Assembly (NCBI GenBank): GCA_002409595.1
Contig: DHNQ01000006.1
Span: forward strand, 41,223 to 105,222
Origin: Dysgonomonas sp. UBA5412
Lineage (GTDB): Bacteria > Bacteroidota > Bacteroidia > Bacteroidales > Dysgonomonadaceae
Direction: 5' to 3'
Length of the DNA stretch: 64,000 bases
Positions 1-9,921 of this stretch are shown one piece after another. Each line of letters opens with the position of its first letter. Positions within the stretch are counted from its first letter, which is position 1. The notes beneath the pieces are model-generated. The model ran no database searches and was not told the origin of the DNA. It saw only the letters and a program-made list of their open reading frames with translations. Both the position numbers and the translations under genes were made by a program.

Positions 1-633
1 CCTTTAATATTGGCTCAATAATATTTAATTCTTTAAATGTCATAGTTCATTATTGCCATACCGGCAATTTCTTTTTTGATTTTATTTTTTTAATACATAA
101 TACCTTTTTCTCTCCTCTGAAAAAAAGATCGCGTTTCCCATTTCTTCTATTCCATTCAGTGTGTCGGAGTACAACATAAATGACCTTTTAGAAATGATAA
201 ATACTAATAAACAAGTAAGTTGAAAGAGGTCGATTTCGACAAGAGAAAAGACTTAATACTTATATCAAGAAGATGCAATGCAGATAAAGATCAGACTGAA
301 CTTTTTGTTTATTCGCTAAATATAGGCATAATTTCTTAATAACCAGTATGAAATTTCAATTATCTTCATTTTTAGATGTAATATTATGTATTGTGTGTAT
401 ATAGAAACAATAATTAACAAGTCTAAGGGGCTTGTAGATATCTGTTGTTTTTTCCAAAAAAATATCCTATTCATTACTTCGAGAAGATGTAATCTCTGTT
501 AACAATAATAAAACAATATTGATAAAATATCTTAATATGCCCACTCTACCTTCGTTGCGTGTAAAGTAAGCTATATCGCAGTTTTCACTTCATTGCTGTG
601 CTCAGGCTAAAGGTAATTATTTGTATTTGTTTA
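1..633. other. Intergenic region upstream of the first SusC gene
   Basis: No credible coding region or RNA gene is visible here. The stretch is AT-rich. A short inverted repeat (ACAAG...CTTGT) lies near position 418-437. I do not see a convincing TAnnTTTG box close to the downstream gene. The promoter of the SusC/SusD operon and any operator should lie here, but I cannot place them. Confidence 0.5.
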
Positions 634-651
634 ATGTTTAAATTAAAATCA

Positions 652-3600
652 ATGAAAATTTTGGTAAAGAAACTTTTGTTTGCTTGCTGTTTAATTTGGT
701 ATTTTATGTTCCCTTCCGGACAGTTGCATGCTGCATCCAAAGACAAGGAAAATGAATTACACAAATTAGAGGCAAATAGTTCTCTTATTGTAAAACAAGG
801 GGATAGTAAGCAACAAAGCCGCAAGGTGCTAAAAGGGGTTGTTTTAGATTCGATGAACGAACCCATTATCGGTGCTTCTATTGCTGTTAAAGGGACAACA
901 TACGGCATTATGACCGATGTGGACGGAACGTTTACTATTCAAGTTCCGGAGGGCGGTGAGATCTTAGTTGTTTCCTTTATTGGATATAAACAACAAGAAA
1001 TAACGTTAGGTAATGAGAGTTATCTGAAAATAATATTAGAAACAGATTCTAAAGCCTTAGATGATGTAGTTATAGTCGGATATGGTGTTCAGAAAAAAGC
1101 TAACCTGACGGGTGCTGTGGATCAGGTAACGAGCGAGGTGTTTGAAAACCGTTCAGTGCCTAATGTTACTCAAGCATTACAAGGTACAATACCCAACCTG
1201 AATATTCAGATGACAGATGGTAAGCCGACCCGTTCGGCTAGTTATAATGTTCGCGGAACGACTTCGATAGGACAGGGGGGAAATGCTTTGATCTTGATCG
1301 ACGGAGTGGAAGGCGATCCTGCAATGTTGAATCCTAACGATATAGCAAGTGTAACAGTATTGAAAGATGCAGCCTCGGCTGCAATCTATGGAGCACGCGG
1401 TACATTTGGAGTTGTACTGATTACAACTAAAGAGCCTACAAAAGACAAAACATCGATCACATATTCAGGTAGCTTCTCGATACAAAAGCCCGTTACAGTA
1501 CCGGATTTCGTTACAGACGGATACGAATATGCATCGCATTTCTATGAGGCTTACCATGCTTGGAATAACTATTCTGCCGACCCTAAGAATATCAATAAAT
1601 CTCAGGAATTTTCGCTCGGATGGTTAGAAGATTTCAGAACCAGAAGAGAACAGGGCATTACCGACGAGGTAACTGTGGATGCCAATGGCAAGTATGTTTA
1701 TTATGGAAACGAAGACTATTATGGTGCTTTGTACAAAAAGAATACTTACGCTCAGGATCATAACTTGTCTATAACAGGAAATAACGGAAAGTTGAATTAT
1801 TATTTATCAGGACGTTTTTATGGTTACGGAGGTCTGTTCAAGTACAACACCGACGATTACAAAATGATGAATCTACGTGCAAAAGGTTCGATACAAGTAT
1901 ATGACTGGTTGAAAATCGAGAACAATATGGACTTTTCTAATATGGACTATCACAATCCTATCAATGTGGGAGAAGGTGGTTCCATTTGGCGTAATATATC
2001 AGATGAAGGACACCCTACTTCTCCTATATTCAATCCTGACGGCTCTCTTTCATTCTCGGCAGCCTATTCAGTCGGGGACTTTATTTATGGAAAAAATGGT
2101 ATTGATACCAACAATCGTATCTTGAAAAATACTACCGGATTTACAGCTTCTTTTTTAGAAAACAAAGCTCATGTTAAAGGAGACTTTACCTTCCGTAATA
2201 CCGATAATAGTCAGACTCAACGCCGTGTGCCCGTACCATATAGCACTTATGAAGGGCAGGTAAGAGAATTGAGTACTCAGTATAACGACCTCAAAGAAAG
2301 TACCATGAGGACAGAATATTTAGCTACAAATATCTATACCGATTACGAAAATACTTTCAACGATGTGCATTATTTCAAAGGTATGGTAGGCTATAACTAC
2401 GAGCAGTCAAAATACAAGAGAACTGATGTTCAACGTAATGGATTGTTGGTTAGTGATATGGAGAATATTAATCTGGCTCTTGGCGATGCTATAACAACTT
2501 CAGGAGCTTTTAACAGATGGCGTGTTGCTGGAGGATTCTTCCGTCTCAACTATGCTTTCAACAGTCGTTATCTATTGGAGGTGAATGGTCGCTACGACGG
2601 ATCATCCAAATTTCCGAATGATGAACAATGGGCATTCTTTCCATCAGTTTCCGGAGGTTGGCGTATATCGGAAGAACCGTTTTGGAAAGTAAACCGAAAT
2701 GTTCTTTCAGATATTAAGGTGCGTGCATCTTACGGATCGTTGGGTAATGGTAACGTTTCGCCATACAGCTATCTCGAACTATTGTCTATCAATACATCCG
2801 ATAGAGTCTTAAATGGCTTGAAAAACAAATATACTAACGCTCCCGGAGTTTTGCCTGACGGATTGACTTGGGAAACGGCAACAACTACGGACGTAGGTTT
2901 AGACTTTAGTATGGTGAATAACAAACTTACCTTTTCGGGCGACTATTATATCCGCAAGACAAAAGATATGTACACTACCGGAAAAACTCTTCCCGATGTG
3001 TTTGGAGCAGACTCACCCAAAGGTAACTATGCCGACCTGACTACTAAAGGATGGGAAATAACCCTCACATGGCAAGACAGATTTACATTGGGTAACAAAC
3101 CATTCAATTATAATATACGAGGTACACTATCCGATTATATCTCTACAATAGACCGCTACAATAATGCTACAGGCGACCTTAATGATTATTATGTAGGTAA
3201 ACGCGTGGGTGAGATATGGGGATATGTAACCGAAGGCTTATTTGCCGATCAGGCAGATATAGACAACCATGCTAGTCAGACACTTATTCAGTCATCATCC
3301 AATCGGACTACTTATCCCGGAGATGTGAAAATAAAAGACCTTAATAATGACGATGTTATTGATTACGGTAACAATACCCTTTCCGATCATGGCGATAAGA
3401 AAGTTATCGGAAATATGCTTCCTCGTTATACGTATAGTATTAACCTTTCTGCCGATTGGAACAACTTCTTCTTTTCAGCATTTTTTCAAGGCGTAGGAAA
3501 ACAAGATTGGTATCCAAGTTCCGAAAGTATTTTCTGGGGACAGTATAATCGTCCTTATAATAATTTGCCTCAATGGCACATGGGTAATTACTGGACAGAA

Positions 3601-3978
3601 GATAATAAAGATGCCTATCTGCCTCGTTATGCAGGATATAACAACTCATTGAAAGCTACCCCTCAAACACGCTATCTGCAAAACGTAGCTTATATCCGTT
3701 TAAAAAACTTACAAGTAGGTTATACCATACCTCAGCAGATAGTAACAAAAGCTAAGATCCAAAATATGCGCGTATATGTATCGGCTGAAAATATTTGGAG
3801 CTGGTCTCCGCTTTACAAGCATACCAAAGATTTGGATGTGACAAACATATATGGATCTGACCCCGATCTTACAGACGCAGATATGTCGTCAGGATTGAAC
3901 GGCAAACGAGGTAGCGGAGACGGAAATAGCTATCCGTTGATGAAAAGCTTTAGTTTAGGTTTGTCTATTACATTTTAA
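652..3978 (+). CDS. SusC/RagA-family TonB-linked outer membrane transporter
   Basis: This is an outer membrane TonB-dependent transporter for oligosaccharides or other large nutrients, acting with the SusD lipoprotein encoded 21 bp downstream. The protein has about 1108 residues. It starts with a basic, hydrophobic signal peptide, followed by a carboxypeptidase-D-like beta-sandwich (residues about 60-130, with a GVVLDSMNEPIIGASI start and a VSFIGY end). A plug domain follows (ALQGTIPNLNI, then VLKDAASAAIYGARG), and the remainder is a beta-barrel ending in an aromatic-terminated strand. I chose the ATG at 652 because it directly precedes the signal peptide; an in-frame ATG at 634 is also possible. 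It lacks the STN domain present in the second SusC of this window, so it is probably not controlled by an anti-sigma factor. The substrate is not evident. Confidence 0.93.
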   Translation: MKILVKKLLFACCLIWYFMFPSGQLHAASKDKENELHKLEANSSLIVKQGDSKQQSRKVLKGVVLDSMNEPIIGASIAVKGTTYGIMTDVDGTFTIQVPEGGEILVVSFIGYKQQEITLGNESYLKIILETDSKALDDVVIVGYGVQKKANLTGAVDQVTSEVFENRSVPNVTQALQGTIPNLNIQMTDGKPTRSASYNVRGTTSIGQGGNALILIDGVEGDPAMLNPNDIASVTVLKDAASAAIYGARGTFGVVLITTKEPTKDKTSITYSGSFSIQKPVTVPDFVTDGYEYASHFYEAYHAWNNYSADPKNINKSQEFSLGWLEDFRTRREQGITDEVTVDANGKYVYYGNEDYYGALYKKNTYAQDHNLSITGNNGKLNYYLSGRFYGYGGLFKYNTDDYKMMNLRAKGSIQVYDWLKIENNMDFSNMDYHNPINVGEGGSIWRNISDEGHPTSPIFNPDGSLSFSAAYSVGDFIYGKNGIDTNNRILKNTTGFTASFLENKAHVKGDFTFRNTDNSQTQRRVPVPYSTYEGQVRELSTQYNDLKESTMRTEYLATNIYTDYENTFNDVHYFKGMVGYNYEQSKYKRTDVQRNGLLVSDMENINLALGDAITTSGAFNRWRVAGGFFRLNYAFNSRYLLEVNGRYDGSSKFPNDEQWAFFPSVSGGWRISEEPFWKVNRNVLSDIKVRASYGSLGNGNVSPYSYLELLSINTSDRVLNGLKNKYTNAPGVLPDGLTWETATTTDVGLDFSMVNNKLTFSGDYYIRKTKDMYTTGKTLPDVFGADSPKGNYADLTTKGWEITLTWQDRFTLGNKPFNYNIRGTLSDYISTIDRYNNATGDLNDYYVGKRVGEIWGYVTEGLFADQADIDNHASQTLIQSSSNRTTYPGDVKIKDLNNDDVIDYGNNTLSDHGDKKVIGNMLPRYTYSINLSADWNNFFFSAFFQGVGKQDWYPSSESIFWGQYNRPYNNLPQWHMGNYWTEDNKDAYLPRYAGYNNSLKATPQTRYLQNVAYIRLKNLQVGYTIPQQIVTKAKIQNMRVYVSAENIWSWSPLYKHTKDLDVTNIYGSDPDLTDADMSSGLNGKRGSGDGNSYPLMKSFSLGLSITF

Positions 3979-3999
3979 CAAAACGATCAAAAAAATAAT

Positions 4000-5760
4000 A
4001 TGAAACGAATTATACTTTTTTCGATAAGCATCTGTTTCTTGTTACTATCTTCCTGCTCGCTAGATGAATTGCCGCAGGATTCAGTGACCAAAGAGACAAT
4101 ATTCGGTACAGAGAAAGGCTTGCAAACATATTCTTACTCTTTTTACAAAATGCTGCCTTCTGTCAATGACGGATTCAGGTTGGATGCCATGTGTGATTAT
4201 GGAGCAGTGACTAGTTTTGATAATTTTATTCGCGAAGGAGCTTATTCTGCCGAACTGAGTACAGATTGGTCGTGGTCGGATCTGCGTAATATCAATTACT
4301 TTATTCAAAACTGTACCAGTGAAGCAATAGACGAATCGGTAAGAAATCATTATATCGGGTTAGCCCGGTTCTTCCGTGCCTATTTTTATTACAACAAAGT
4401 TGTACGCTTTGGCGATGTACCATGGATAGATCGTCCTCTGGCTGTTGACGATGAATTATTATATGCCGCACGTGATTCAAGAACAGTTGTAATGGACCAT
4501 GTTTTGGAAGACCTTAACTTTGCATGCGAAAATATTTCGCTCACAAAAGACGATACCGGATCGCTGGTTACAAAATGGGTTGCTTATGCTCTCAAATCTC
4601 GCGTTTGCCTTTTCGAAGCCTCATTTCGCCGCTATCATACCAATTTAGGTCTTGGAGACACAGCTGCTAAATGGTATCAGGAAGCTGTCAATGCTTCAGA
4701 AGCAGTGATGAATCAAAGCGGACACACGATATATAATGGAGCAGGCGAAGACGCCTCATTCCGCATATTATTTATAAGCGACAAACCAGTTACCTCCGAA
4801 GTGATGCTTGCCAGTTGTGCCGATGCAGGATTAGCTGTATTGGGGCAGGCTAACTGGTGGTGGACTTCGGGCACATACGGAGCACGTTTCAGTATGATAC
4901 GTACCTTTGTTAATACATTCCTCAATATAGATGGTACGCCATATACCGATCGTGCCGGATATAATACCATGCAGTTTTACGAAGAATCTCAAAACCGAGA
5001 CAAAAGACTTGCCCAAACAATTCGTACTCCCGGATACAAAAGAGACGGAGCTTTTGCTGCACCCAATTTTAATGGATATTCCTACACGGGTTATCAACCT
5101 ATAAAATATACTCTCGATGATTCGAAATACGATGCCGGGGCATTAAACACCAATGCAATACCATTGTTCCGTTACGCCGAAGTATTATTGAACTATGCCG
5201 AAGCTAAAGCCGAATTAGGAAGCCTTACTGATGCCGATTGGACAAATACAGTTGGTAAATTACGGGCACGTGCCGGTATCACCGGAGGCATAAGCAGTAG
5301 GCCGACAAAGGTAGATGCTTACTTTCAGAAAAATTATTTTCCTAACATATCAGATCCGGTGTTGCTTGAAGTACGTCGCGAACGTTCTGTCGAATTAGCA
5401 TTAGAAGGATTTCGCTTTACCGACCTCAAACGTTGGAAATGTGGAGCCTTGATGACTATGCGCTGGACAGGAATATATGTTCCGGCACTCAATGTACAAA
5501 TGGATCTTGATCACGATGGTACTACCGATGTAATCTTCTACAAAGGGGATAAACCTTCTAATCTACCGGCTAGCTGTACACCCGTTGCAGTTGGAGAAGG
5601 TACACATCAAGGGCTTACAGGAGCTACTTCCGGTAATTTAACTTGGGCTGATGGCGATCCTCGTATCTGGTATAGTGATGGACGGCAATATTATTATCCA
5701 ATACCTCAGTCTGCTATCAATAAGAATAAAAACCTAACTCAAAATCCGGGTTGGGAATAA
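4000..5760 (+). CDS. SusD/RagB-family nutrient-binding outer membrane lipoprotein
   Basis: This is the surface lipoprotein that caps the SusC barrel and binds its glycan substrate. The 586-residue protein has a type II signal peptide with lipidated Cys19 (LLSSC). It shows the usual SusD pattern: a helical N-terminal half with LARFFRAYFYYNKVVRFGDVPW near residues 120-145, and a C-terminal half with the FRYAEVLLNYAEAKAELG helix and the RRERSVELALEGFRFTDLKRW signature. It ends in the usual PIPQSAINKN...NPGW tail. It begins 21 bp after the SusC gene and is followed 18 bp later by a secreted phosphatase-family gene, so the three are probably cotranscribed. Confidence 0.93.
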   Translation: MKRIILFSISICFLLLSSCSLDELPQDSVTKETIFGTEKGLQTYSYSFYKMLPSVNDGFRLDAMCDYGAVTSFDNFIREGAYSAELSTDWSWSDLRNINYFIQNCTSEAIDESVRNHYIGLARFFRAYFYYNKVVRFGDVPWIDRPLAVDDELLYAARDSRTVVMDHVLEDLNFACENISLTKDDTGSLVTKWVAYALKSRVCLFEASFRRYHTNLGLGDTAAKWYQEAVNASEAVMNQSGHTIYNGAGEDASFRILFISDKPVTSEVMLASCADAGLAVLGQANWWWTSGTYGARFSMIRTFVNTFLNIDGTPYTDRAGYNTMQFYEESQNRDKRLAQTIRTPGYKRDGAFAAPNFNGYSYTGYQPIKYTLDDSKYDAGALNTNAIPLFRYAEVLLNYAEAKAELGSLTDADWTNTVGKLRARAGITGGISSRPTKVDAYFQKNYFPNISDPVLLEVRRERSVELALEGFRFTDLKRWKCGALMTMRWTGIYVPALNVQMDLDHDGTTDVIFYKGDKPSNLPASCTPVAVGEGTHQGLTGATSGNLTWADGDPRIWYSDGRQYYYPIPQSAINKNKNLTQNPGWE

Positions 5761-5778
5761 TCAAAATAAAATAAGAAA

Positions 5779-6654
5779 ATGAAAACAAAAACAAAAATAA
5801 TTTTATATCTATCTCTAGCCTTATTTGCAATTTCAATTCCATCTAAAGCGACAGAGGATCGGACAGCCGATAAAAATAAATTGAACATTGCAACATTCAA
5901 TCTGCGAATGGATACTCCTAGTGATGGTGTAAATGCGTGGCCCAATCGTAAAGAAATGGTAAAAGGTCTGATCCGGTTTCACGATTTCGATATATTTGGT
6001 ACACAAGAAGGCTTTAAGCATATGCTGGACGATATTGCCGAATTAGATGGTTATGCTTATATTGGAGCAGGGCGCGACGATGGTAAAGATGGTGGAGAAC
6101 ATTCTGCTATTTTCTATAAAACAGCTCGTTTCCAATTGTTAGATAATGGAAATTTTTGGTTTTCAGAAACACCTGATGTACCCGGTAAGGGATGGGATGC
6201 CACATGCTGTAATCGAATCTGTTCTTGGGGCAAATTGAGAGATAAAGACAATTATAAAGAATTTTATTTCTTCAATGTTCATTACGATCATCAGGGAAAA
6301 GTTGCCCGACGAGAATCATCCAAACTGCTATTGGCACGTATTAACCAAATTGCAGGCAGTACAAATACTATATTCGTTACCGGCGACTTTAATGCAGTGC
6401 CTACTGACGAACCCATAGTTGTATTGGCAAAAGATGGTTTTCTGAAAGATTCGTATACAATTAGTGAGCAACCTTGTTATGGAACTGTTGGTACTTCCAA
6501 TGGATTTAAGATAGATATTGATGCTAAGAATAGGATTGACTATATATGGGTAACTGCCGATATTAAAGTAAAGAAATATGGTGTGCTGAATGATATGCAA
6601 AACGGGCGATTCCCGTCAGACCATTTTCCCGTATTAATTGAAGCTGAATATTAG
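5779..6654 (+). CDS. Secreted endonuclease/exonuclease/phosphatase-family hydrolase
   Basis: This is a 291-residue exported member of the EEP metal-dependent phosphodiesterase superfamily. After an N-terminal signal peptide it shows the family landmarks in order: NIATFNLRMD (about residue 35), GTQEG with the metal-binding Glu, FNVHYDHQGK, VTGDFNAVP (about residue 200) and the terminal SDHFPV. All catalytic motifs look intact. Proteins of this type often sit in Bacteroidota polysaccharide loci, where they are thought to remove phosphate or phosphodiester groups; the substrate here is unknown. It is the last gene of the SusC/SusD operon, and a hairpin terminator follows 34 bp after the stop codon. 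Confidence 0.85.
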   Translation: MKTKTKIILYLSLALFAISIPSKATEDRTADKNKLNIATFNLRMDTPSDGVNAWPNRKEMVKGLIRFHDFDIFGTQEGFKHMLDDIAELDGYAYIGAGRDDGKDGGEHSAIFYKTARFQLLDNGNFWFSETPDVPGKGWDATCCNRICSWGKLRDKDNYKEFYFFNVHYDHQGKVARRESSKLLLARINQIAGSTNTIFVTGDFNAVPTDEPIVVLAKDGFLKDSYTISEQPCYGTVGTSNGFKIDIDAKNRIDYIWVTADIKVKKYGVLNDMQNGRFPSDHFPVLIEAEY

Positions 6655-6688
6655 AATCTGAAATTTGGATAATATATTTGTATTTTAT

Positions 6689-6731
6689 ATCCTGATTACT
6701 GTCTGTCTCAGTAGTCAGGATATTTTGTTTT
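6689..6731 (+). terminator. Rho-independent terminator of the first SusCD operon
   Basis: A 13-bp stem (ATCCTGATTACTG paired with CAGTAGTCAGGAT, one mismatch) with a 7-nt loop is followed by a T-rich tract. It lies 34 bp after the phosphatase-family gene. Confidence 0.8.
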
Positions 6732-6902
6732 ATGAATTTTATTATAAATTATTTAATGTAATAATTTCTATTATGGAAAACTTTATTTATTTATTTTTCA
6801 AAAAAGTTTTCCTTTTTATAAATATTATTAATGTTAAATAGATAATAATATTTCAATTTAAGAACATTTCTTCCAAATATTTGTTTCATATTTGTAAACA
6901 GT

Positions 6903-7080
6903 TTTGGTGTTGCAGACTTGTATTCTCCGGTTTGTGATGAAAAGGGAATCAGGTGTAAATCCTGAACAGACCCGCTGCTGTAAGCTCTTATATATTGTTT
7001 TTCACGATACCCATTGCCACTTCTGAGATAGGAGGGAAGGCTGTGAAAAATAAGAGTAAGTCAGAAGACCTGCCAAAATA
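6903..7080 (+). promoter_or_regulatory. Cobalamin (B12) riboswitch
   Basis: The conserved core elements of the AdoCbl/B12-box family appear in the right order: AAAAGGGAATCAGGTG, ACAGACCCGCTGCTGTAA, a GCCAC segment near 7016, GGGAAGGC at about 7034, and the terminal AGTCAGAAGACCTGCC at about 7060-7074. It lies in the leader of the nrdHIEF operon. In this family, cobalamin binding usually switches the downstream genes off. The P1-side CTGCC stretch at 7070-7075 is complementary to TGGCAG at 7161-7166 in the leader, which suggests how binding could be passed on to the expression platform. Confidence 0.93.
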
Positions 7081-7155
7081 AATGAAAAACTTTTTCTTTC
7101 GGGAATAGAGAAAAGTTTACCGGATAATAAATCGGAAAAATAAATTTTATAAAAA

Positions 7156-7179
7156 GAGTCTGGCAGTTTAGCCAAACTC
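7156..7179 (+). promoter_or_regulatory. Expression-platform hairpin of the B12 riboswitch
   Basis: GAGTCTGGC and GCCAAACTC flank a 6-nt loop and form a hairpin 31 bp before the nrdH start. Its TGGCAG segment is the exact complement of the aptamer's 3' CTGCCA (7070-7075), so the two pairings exclude each other. No T-run follows, so control of translation initiation is more likely than termination. This is inference from base pairing only. Confidence 0.45.
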
Positions 7180-7210
7180 ATATCGGTTATATATTTTACA
7201 AAAAAGCAAT

Positions 7211-7450
7211 ATGAAAAAGATACTGAAGTTTGAAAAGGAAGACTGCAACCCTTGCGTAATGGTTTCAGAATATTTCAAAACACAAAATGTAGTGTTTGAT
7301 GCAATCAATCCATTCAACAATCCCGAAGTGGCGATGAAATACAGAGTGCGTTCCGTACCAACGACTTTGCTCGTAGAAGACGATCAGGAATTGATGCGGG
7401 TTATTGGTTTTCAACCAGCGGAACTAAAGTCGTTGATAGAATCCTTATAA
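7211..7450 (+). CDS. nrdH: NrdH-like thioredoxin/glutaredoxin
   Basis: A 79-residue thioredoxin-fold protein with the redox motif CNPC at residues 12-15 and the cis-proline segment VRSVPTTLLV near residue 55. Together with nrdI, nrdE and nrdF it forms the standard class Ib ribonucleotide reductase set, in which this protein supplies electrons to the disulfide of NrdE. It is the first gene after the cobalamin riboswitch and ends 3 bp before nrdI. The length and gene order match NrdH; assignment as a generic thioredoxin-like protein is the only real alternative. Confidence 0.8.
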   Translation: MKKILKFEKEDCNPCVMVSEYFKTQNVVFDAINPFNNPEVAMKYRVRSVPTTLLVEDDQELMRVIGFQPAELKSLIESL

Positions 7451-7453
7451 AAA

Positions 7454-7846
7454 ATGACTATTTACTACGATAGCAAAACCGGCAATGTAGAGCGTTTTAT
7501 AAACAAGATACGTTTGTCCACCGATTGGCATTGCGTAAAAATTACCGATTCGCTATCGACTGAAGACGAAGGACATCTGGTTACATATACCACCAAGATA
7601 GGATGTGTGCCCGATACTACACTCCGCTTTGTAGAGCAATATGCTCATCTTATAAGGTCCGTTTCCTCCAGCGGCAACATGAATTGGGGTACAAACTTTG
7701 CTTTGGCTGCCGATAAGATAGCTGCAAAATATTCCATACCTGTTTTTATCAAGTTTGAATTATCAGGACTAGAGCGCGATGTAGACAGCTTTATCCAAAA
7801 AGTAAAAGAATATGCAAATCAAAAAATGGATACTCCTCAACAATGA
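7454..7846 (+). CDS. nrdI: NrdI flavodoxin-like activator of class Ib RNR
   Basis: A 130-residue flavodoxin-type protein starting MTIYYDSKTGNVERF, which is the FMN phosphate-binding loop of NrdI, with SSSGNMNWGTNFALAADKI around residue 75, the typical NrdI flavin-contact region. NrdI supplies the oxidant used to assemble the dimanganese-tyrosyl radical cofactor in NrdF. It lies 3 bp after nrdH and 4 bp before nrdE, so the three are translationally close and surely one transcript. Confidence 0.88.
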   Translation: MTIYYDSKTGNVERFINKIRLSTDWHCVKITDSLSTEDEGHLVTYTTKIGCVPDTTLRFVEQYAHLIRSVSSSGNMNWGTNFALAADKIAAKYSIPVFIKFELSGLERDVDSFIQKVKEYANQKMDTPQQ

Positions 7847-7850
7847 GGTA

Positions 7851-9902
7851 ATGATAAAGAAAGACGATGACTTCCAGTTGGATAAAGACAAGGAAGCCGT
7901 ACGGTCTTACTTTTTAGACTATGTGAATAAGAATACGGTCTTCTTCTACACATTGAAGGAGAAGATTGATTATCTGATCGAAAACAATTATTACGAAAAT
8001 CTGTATGAACAATACTCATTCGAGGATATAATGCGGGTTTATGCACTTATCTACGAGCGCAAGTTTCGTTTCCCCTCATTTATGAGTGCATTCAAGTTTT
8101 TCCAGAACTATGCCCTGAGAGATGATAGCGGCGAAAAGTTTTTGGAACGATACGAAGACCGCGTTGCCTGCATTGCATTGTATCTGGCACAAGGCGATCT
8201 TTCTCAGGCTATAAAATATGCCGAATTGCTAGTTAATCAAGAGTATCAGCCGGCTACGCCCACATTTCTCAATGGAGGCAAACGCCGTTCTGGAGAATTG
8301 GTATCCTGCTTTCTTGACGAAATAGGCGACAGCCTCAATTCGATCGGTTACGCGATCAATTCGTCGATGAAACTATCGTCTATTGGCGGAGGGGTTTCGC
8401 TCAATTTATCTAAGCTTCGCGGACGGTCGGAAGCCATCAAAGGGGTAGAGGGACGTGCCAGCGGTGTGTTGCCGATAATGAAGTTGTTAGAAGACGTGTT
8501 CTCTTATGCCAATCAATTGGGGCAGCGTCCCGGAGCAGGAGCAGCCTATCTGAATGTATTTCATTCCGATATTGAAGAATTTTTGGATTGCAAAAAAATC
8601 AATGTGGACGAAAAGGTACGCATCAAGTCGCTCTCGATAGGAGTTATCATTCCCGACAAATTTATGGAGCTTGCCGAGAAAGACGAGCCTTTCTATATAT
8701 TCTATCCTCATTCTGTATTCAGGGCTTACGGGCAATATCTCGATGATATGAATATGGACGAGATGTATCAGCAATTGATAGATAATCCTAATGTAAGAAA
8801 AAAACGTCTGAGCGCACGCGTCTTGCTTGTCAAGATAGCACAAACTCAAAAAGAAAGCGGCTATCCATACCTTTTCTTCAAAGATAATGCTAACAGAGAG
8901 CATGCTCTCAAGGATATAGGAGAAGTTAAGCTCAGTAATCTTTGCACCGAGATTATGCAACTGTCTGAGGTTTCGGAAATAAACGATTATTACGAAGAAG
9001 ACATTATCCGTCGTGGCATATCGTGCAACCTTGGGTCGTTGAATATTGCTACCGTTATGGAAAACAGACGGGTAAAAGAGGCGGTGTCTGTTGCCATAGA
9101 TGCCCTGACCGTTGTCTCCGATATATCGGACATCGATGTTGTACCTTCCATAAAGAAGGCAAACGAAGAGTTGCATAGTGTGGGGCTTGGTGCAATGAAC
9201 CTGCATGGCTTTTTCGCTAAAAATTTTATTGCATACGAAAGCACCGAAGCTCTCGATTTTTGCAACGTATTCTTTATGATGATGAATTTCTATTCGCTCC
9301 AACGTTCGATGGAGATAGCACGCGACAGAGGCATTACATTCAAGGATTGCGATAAATCGGAGTATGCAAAAGGTACATATTTTGATAAATATGTAGAGAA
9401 ATCATATCTGCCGAAGACAGAGAAGGTGAAACAACTTTTTGACGGGATAGATATACCCGGTGTCGAAGATTGGCAGACACTCAAAGAGCAGGTTATGCAA
9501 CATGGAGTATATCATGCCTATCGTTTGGCAATAGCACCCAATCAGTCCACATCCTATATTATGACATCTACCGCATCGGTAATGCCGATAGTGGATACTA
9601 TCGAGGTGCGCGAATACGGCGATAGTACGACCTTTTATCCGATGCCGTATCTGACAAACGACAATTTCTTCTTCTACAAGTCGGCATACGATATGGATCA
9701 GAAGAAGGTGATGAAGCTTATTTCCATTATTCAGCGTCATGTCGATCAGGGAATTTCTACCATATTGCATACCAAGAGTAGCGATACCACGCGCGATCTG
9801 GCTCGATATTATATATATGCGCATAAGATAGGGCTGAAGTCGCTTTACTATACCCGTACACGCAAGGCTACAATAGACGAATGTGTGTCGTGTTCCGTAT
9901 AA
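7851..9902 (+). CDS. nrdE: Ribonucleoside-diphosphate reductase class Ib, large subunit
   Basis: The catalytic subunit that reduces ribonucleoside diphosphates to deoxyribonucleotides. From the start chosen here the protein has 683 residues. Visible active-site features are redox Cys153 (ELVSCFL), the N-x-C-x-E loop NLCTEI with the thiyl-radical Cys365, the redox partner Cys392 (ISCNLGSLN), and the C-terminal shuttle pair Cys678/Cys681 in the CVSCSV tail, which is typical of class Ib. I chose the ATG at 7851, 4 bp after the nrdI stop with GAGG just upstream; an in-frame ATG at 7812 would overlap nrdI. No N-terminal ATP-cone is seen, as expected for NrdE. Confidence 0.95.
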   Translation: MIKKDDDFQLDKDKEAVRSYFLDYVNKNTVFFYTLKEKIDYLIENNYYENLYEQYSFEDIMRVYALIYERKFRFPSFMSAFKFFQNYALRDDSGEKFLERYEDRVACIALYLAQGDLSQAIKYAELLVNQEYQPATPTFLNGGKRRSGELVSCFLDEIGDSLNSIGYAINSSMKLSSIGGGVSLNLSKLRGRSEAIKGVEGRASGVLPIMKLLEDVFSYANQLGQRPGAGAAYLNVFHSDIEEFLDCKKINVDEKVRIKSLSIGVIIPDKFMELAEKDEPFYIFYPHSVFRAYGQYLDDMNMDEMYQQLIDNPNVRKKRLSARVLLVKIAQTQKESGYPYLFFKDNANREHALKDIGEVKLSNLCTEIMQLSEVSEINDYYEEDIIRRGISCNLGSLNIATVMENRRVKEAVSVAIDALTVVSDISDIDVVPSIKKANEELHSVGLGAMNLHGFFAKNFIAYESTEALDFCNVFFMMMNFYSLQRSMEIARDRGITFKDCDKSEYAKGTYFDKYVEKSYLPKTEKVKQLFDGIDIPGVEDWQTLKEQVMQHGVYHAYRLAIAPNQSTSYIMTSTASVMPIVDTIEVREYGDSTTFYPMPYLTNDNFFFYKSAYDMDQKKVMKLISIIQRHVDQGISTILHTKSSDTTRDLARYYIYAHKIGLKSLYYTRTRKATIDECVSCSV

Positions 9903-9921
9903 ATCAAAAAAAGATACCAAG

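Noticed and set aside
8487..9302. 271-codon open frame on the minus strand inside nrdE
   Set aside because: It is fully contained within a strongly supported ribonucleotide reductase gene, has no domain pattern, and reflects codon bias of the coding strand.
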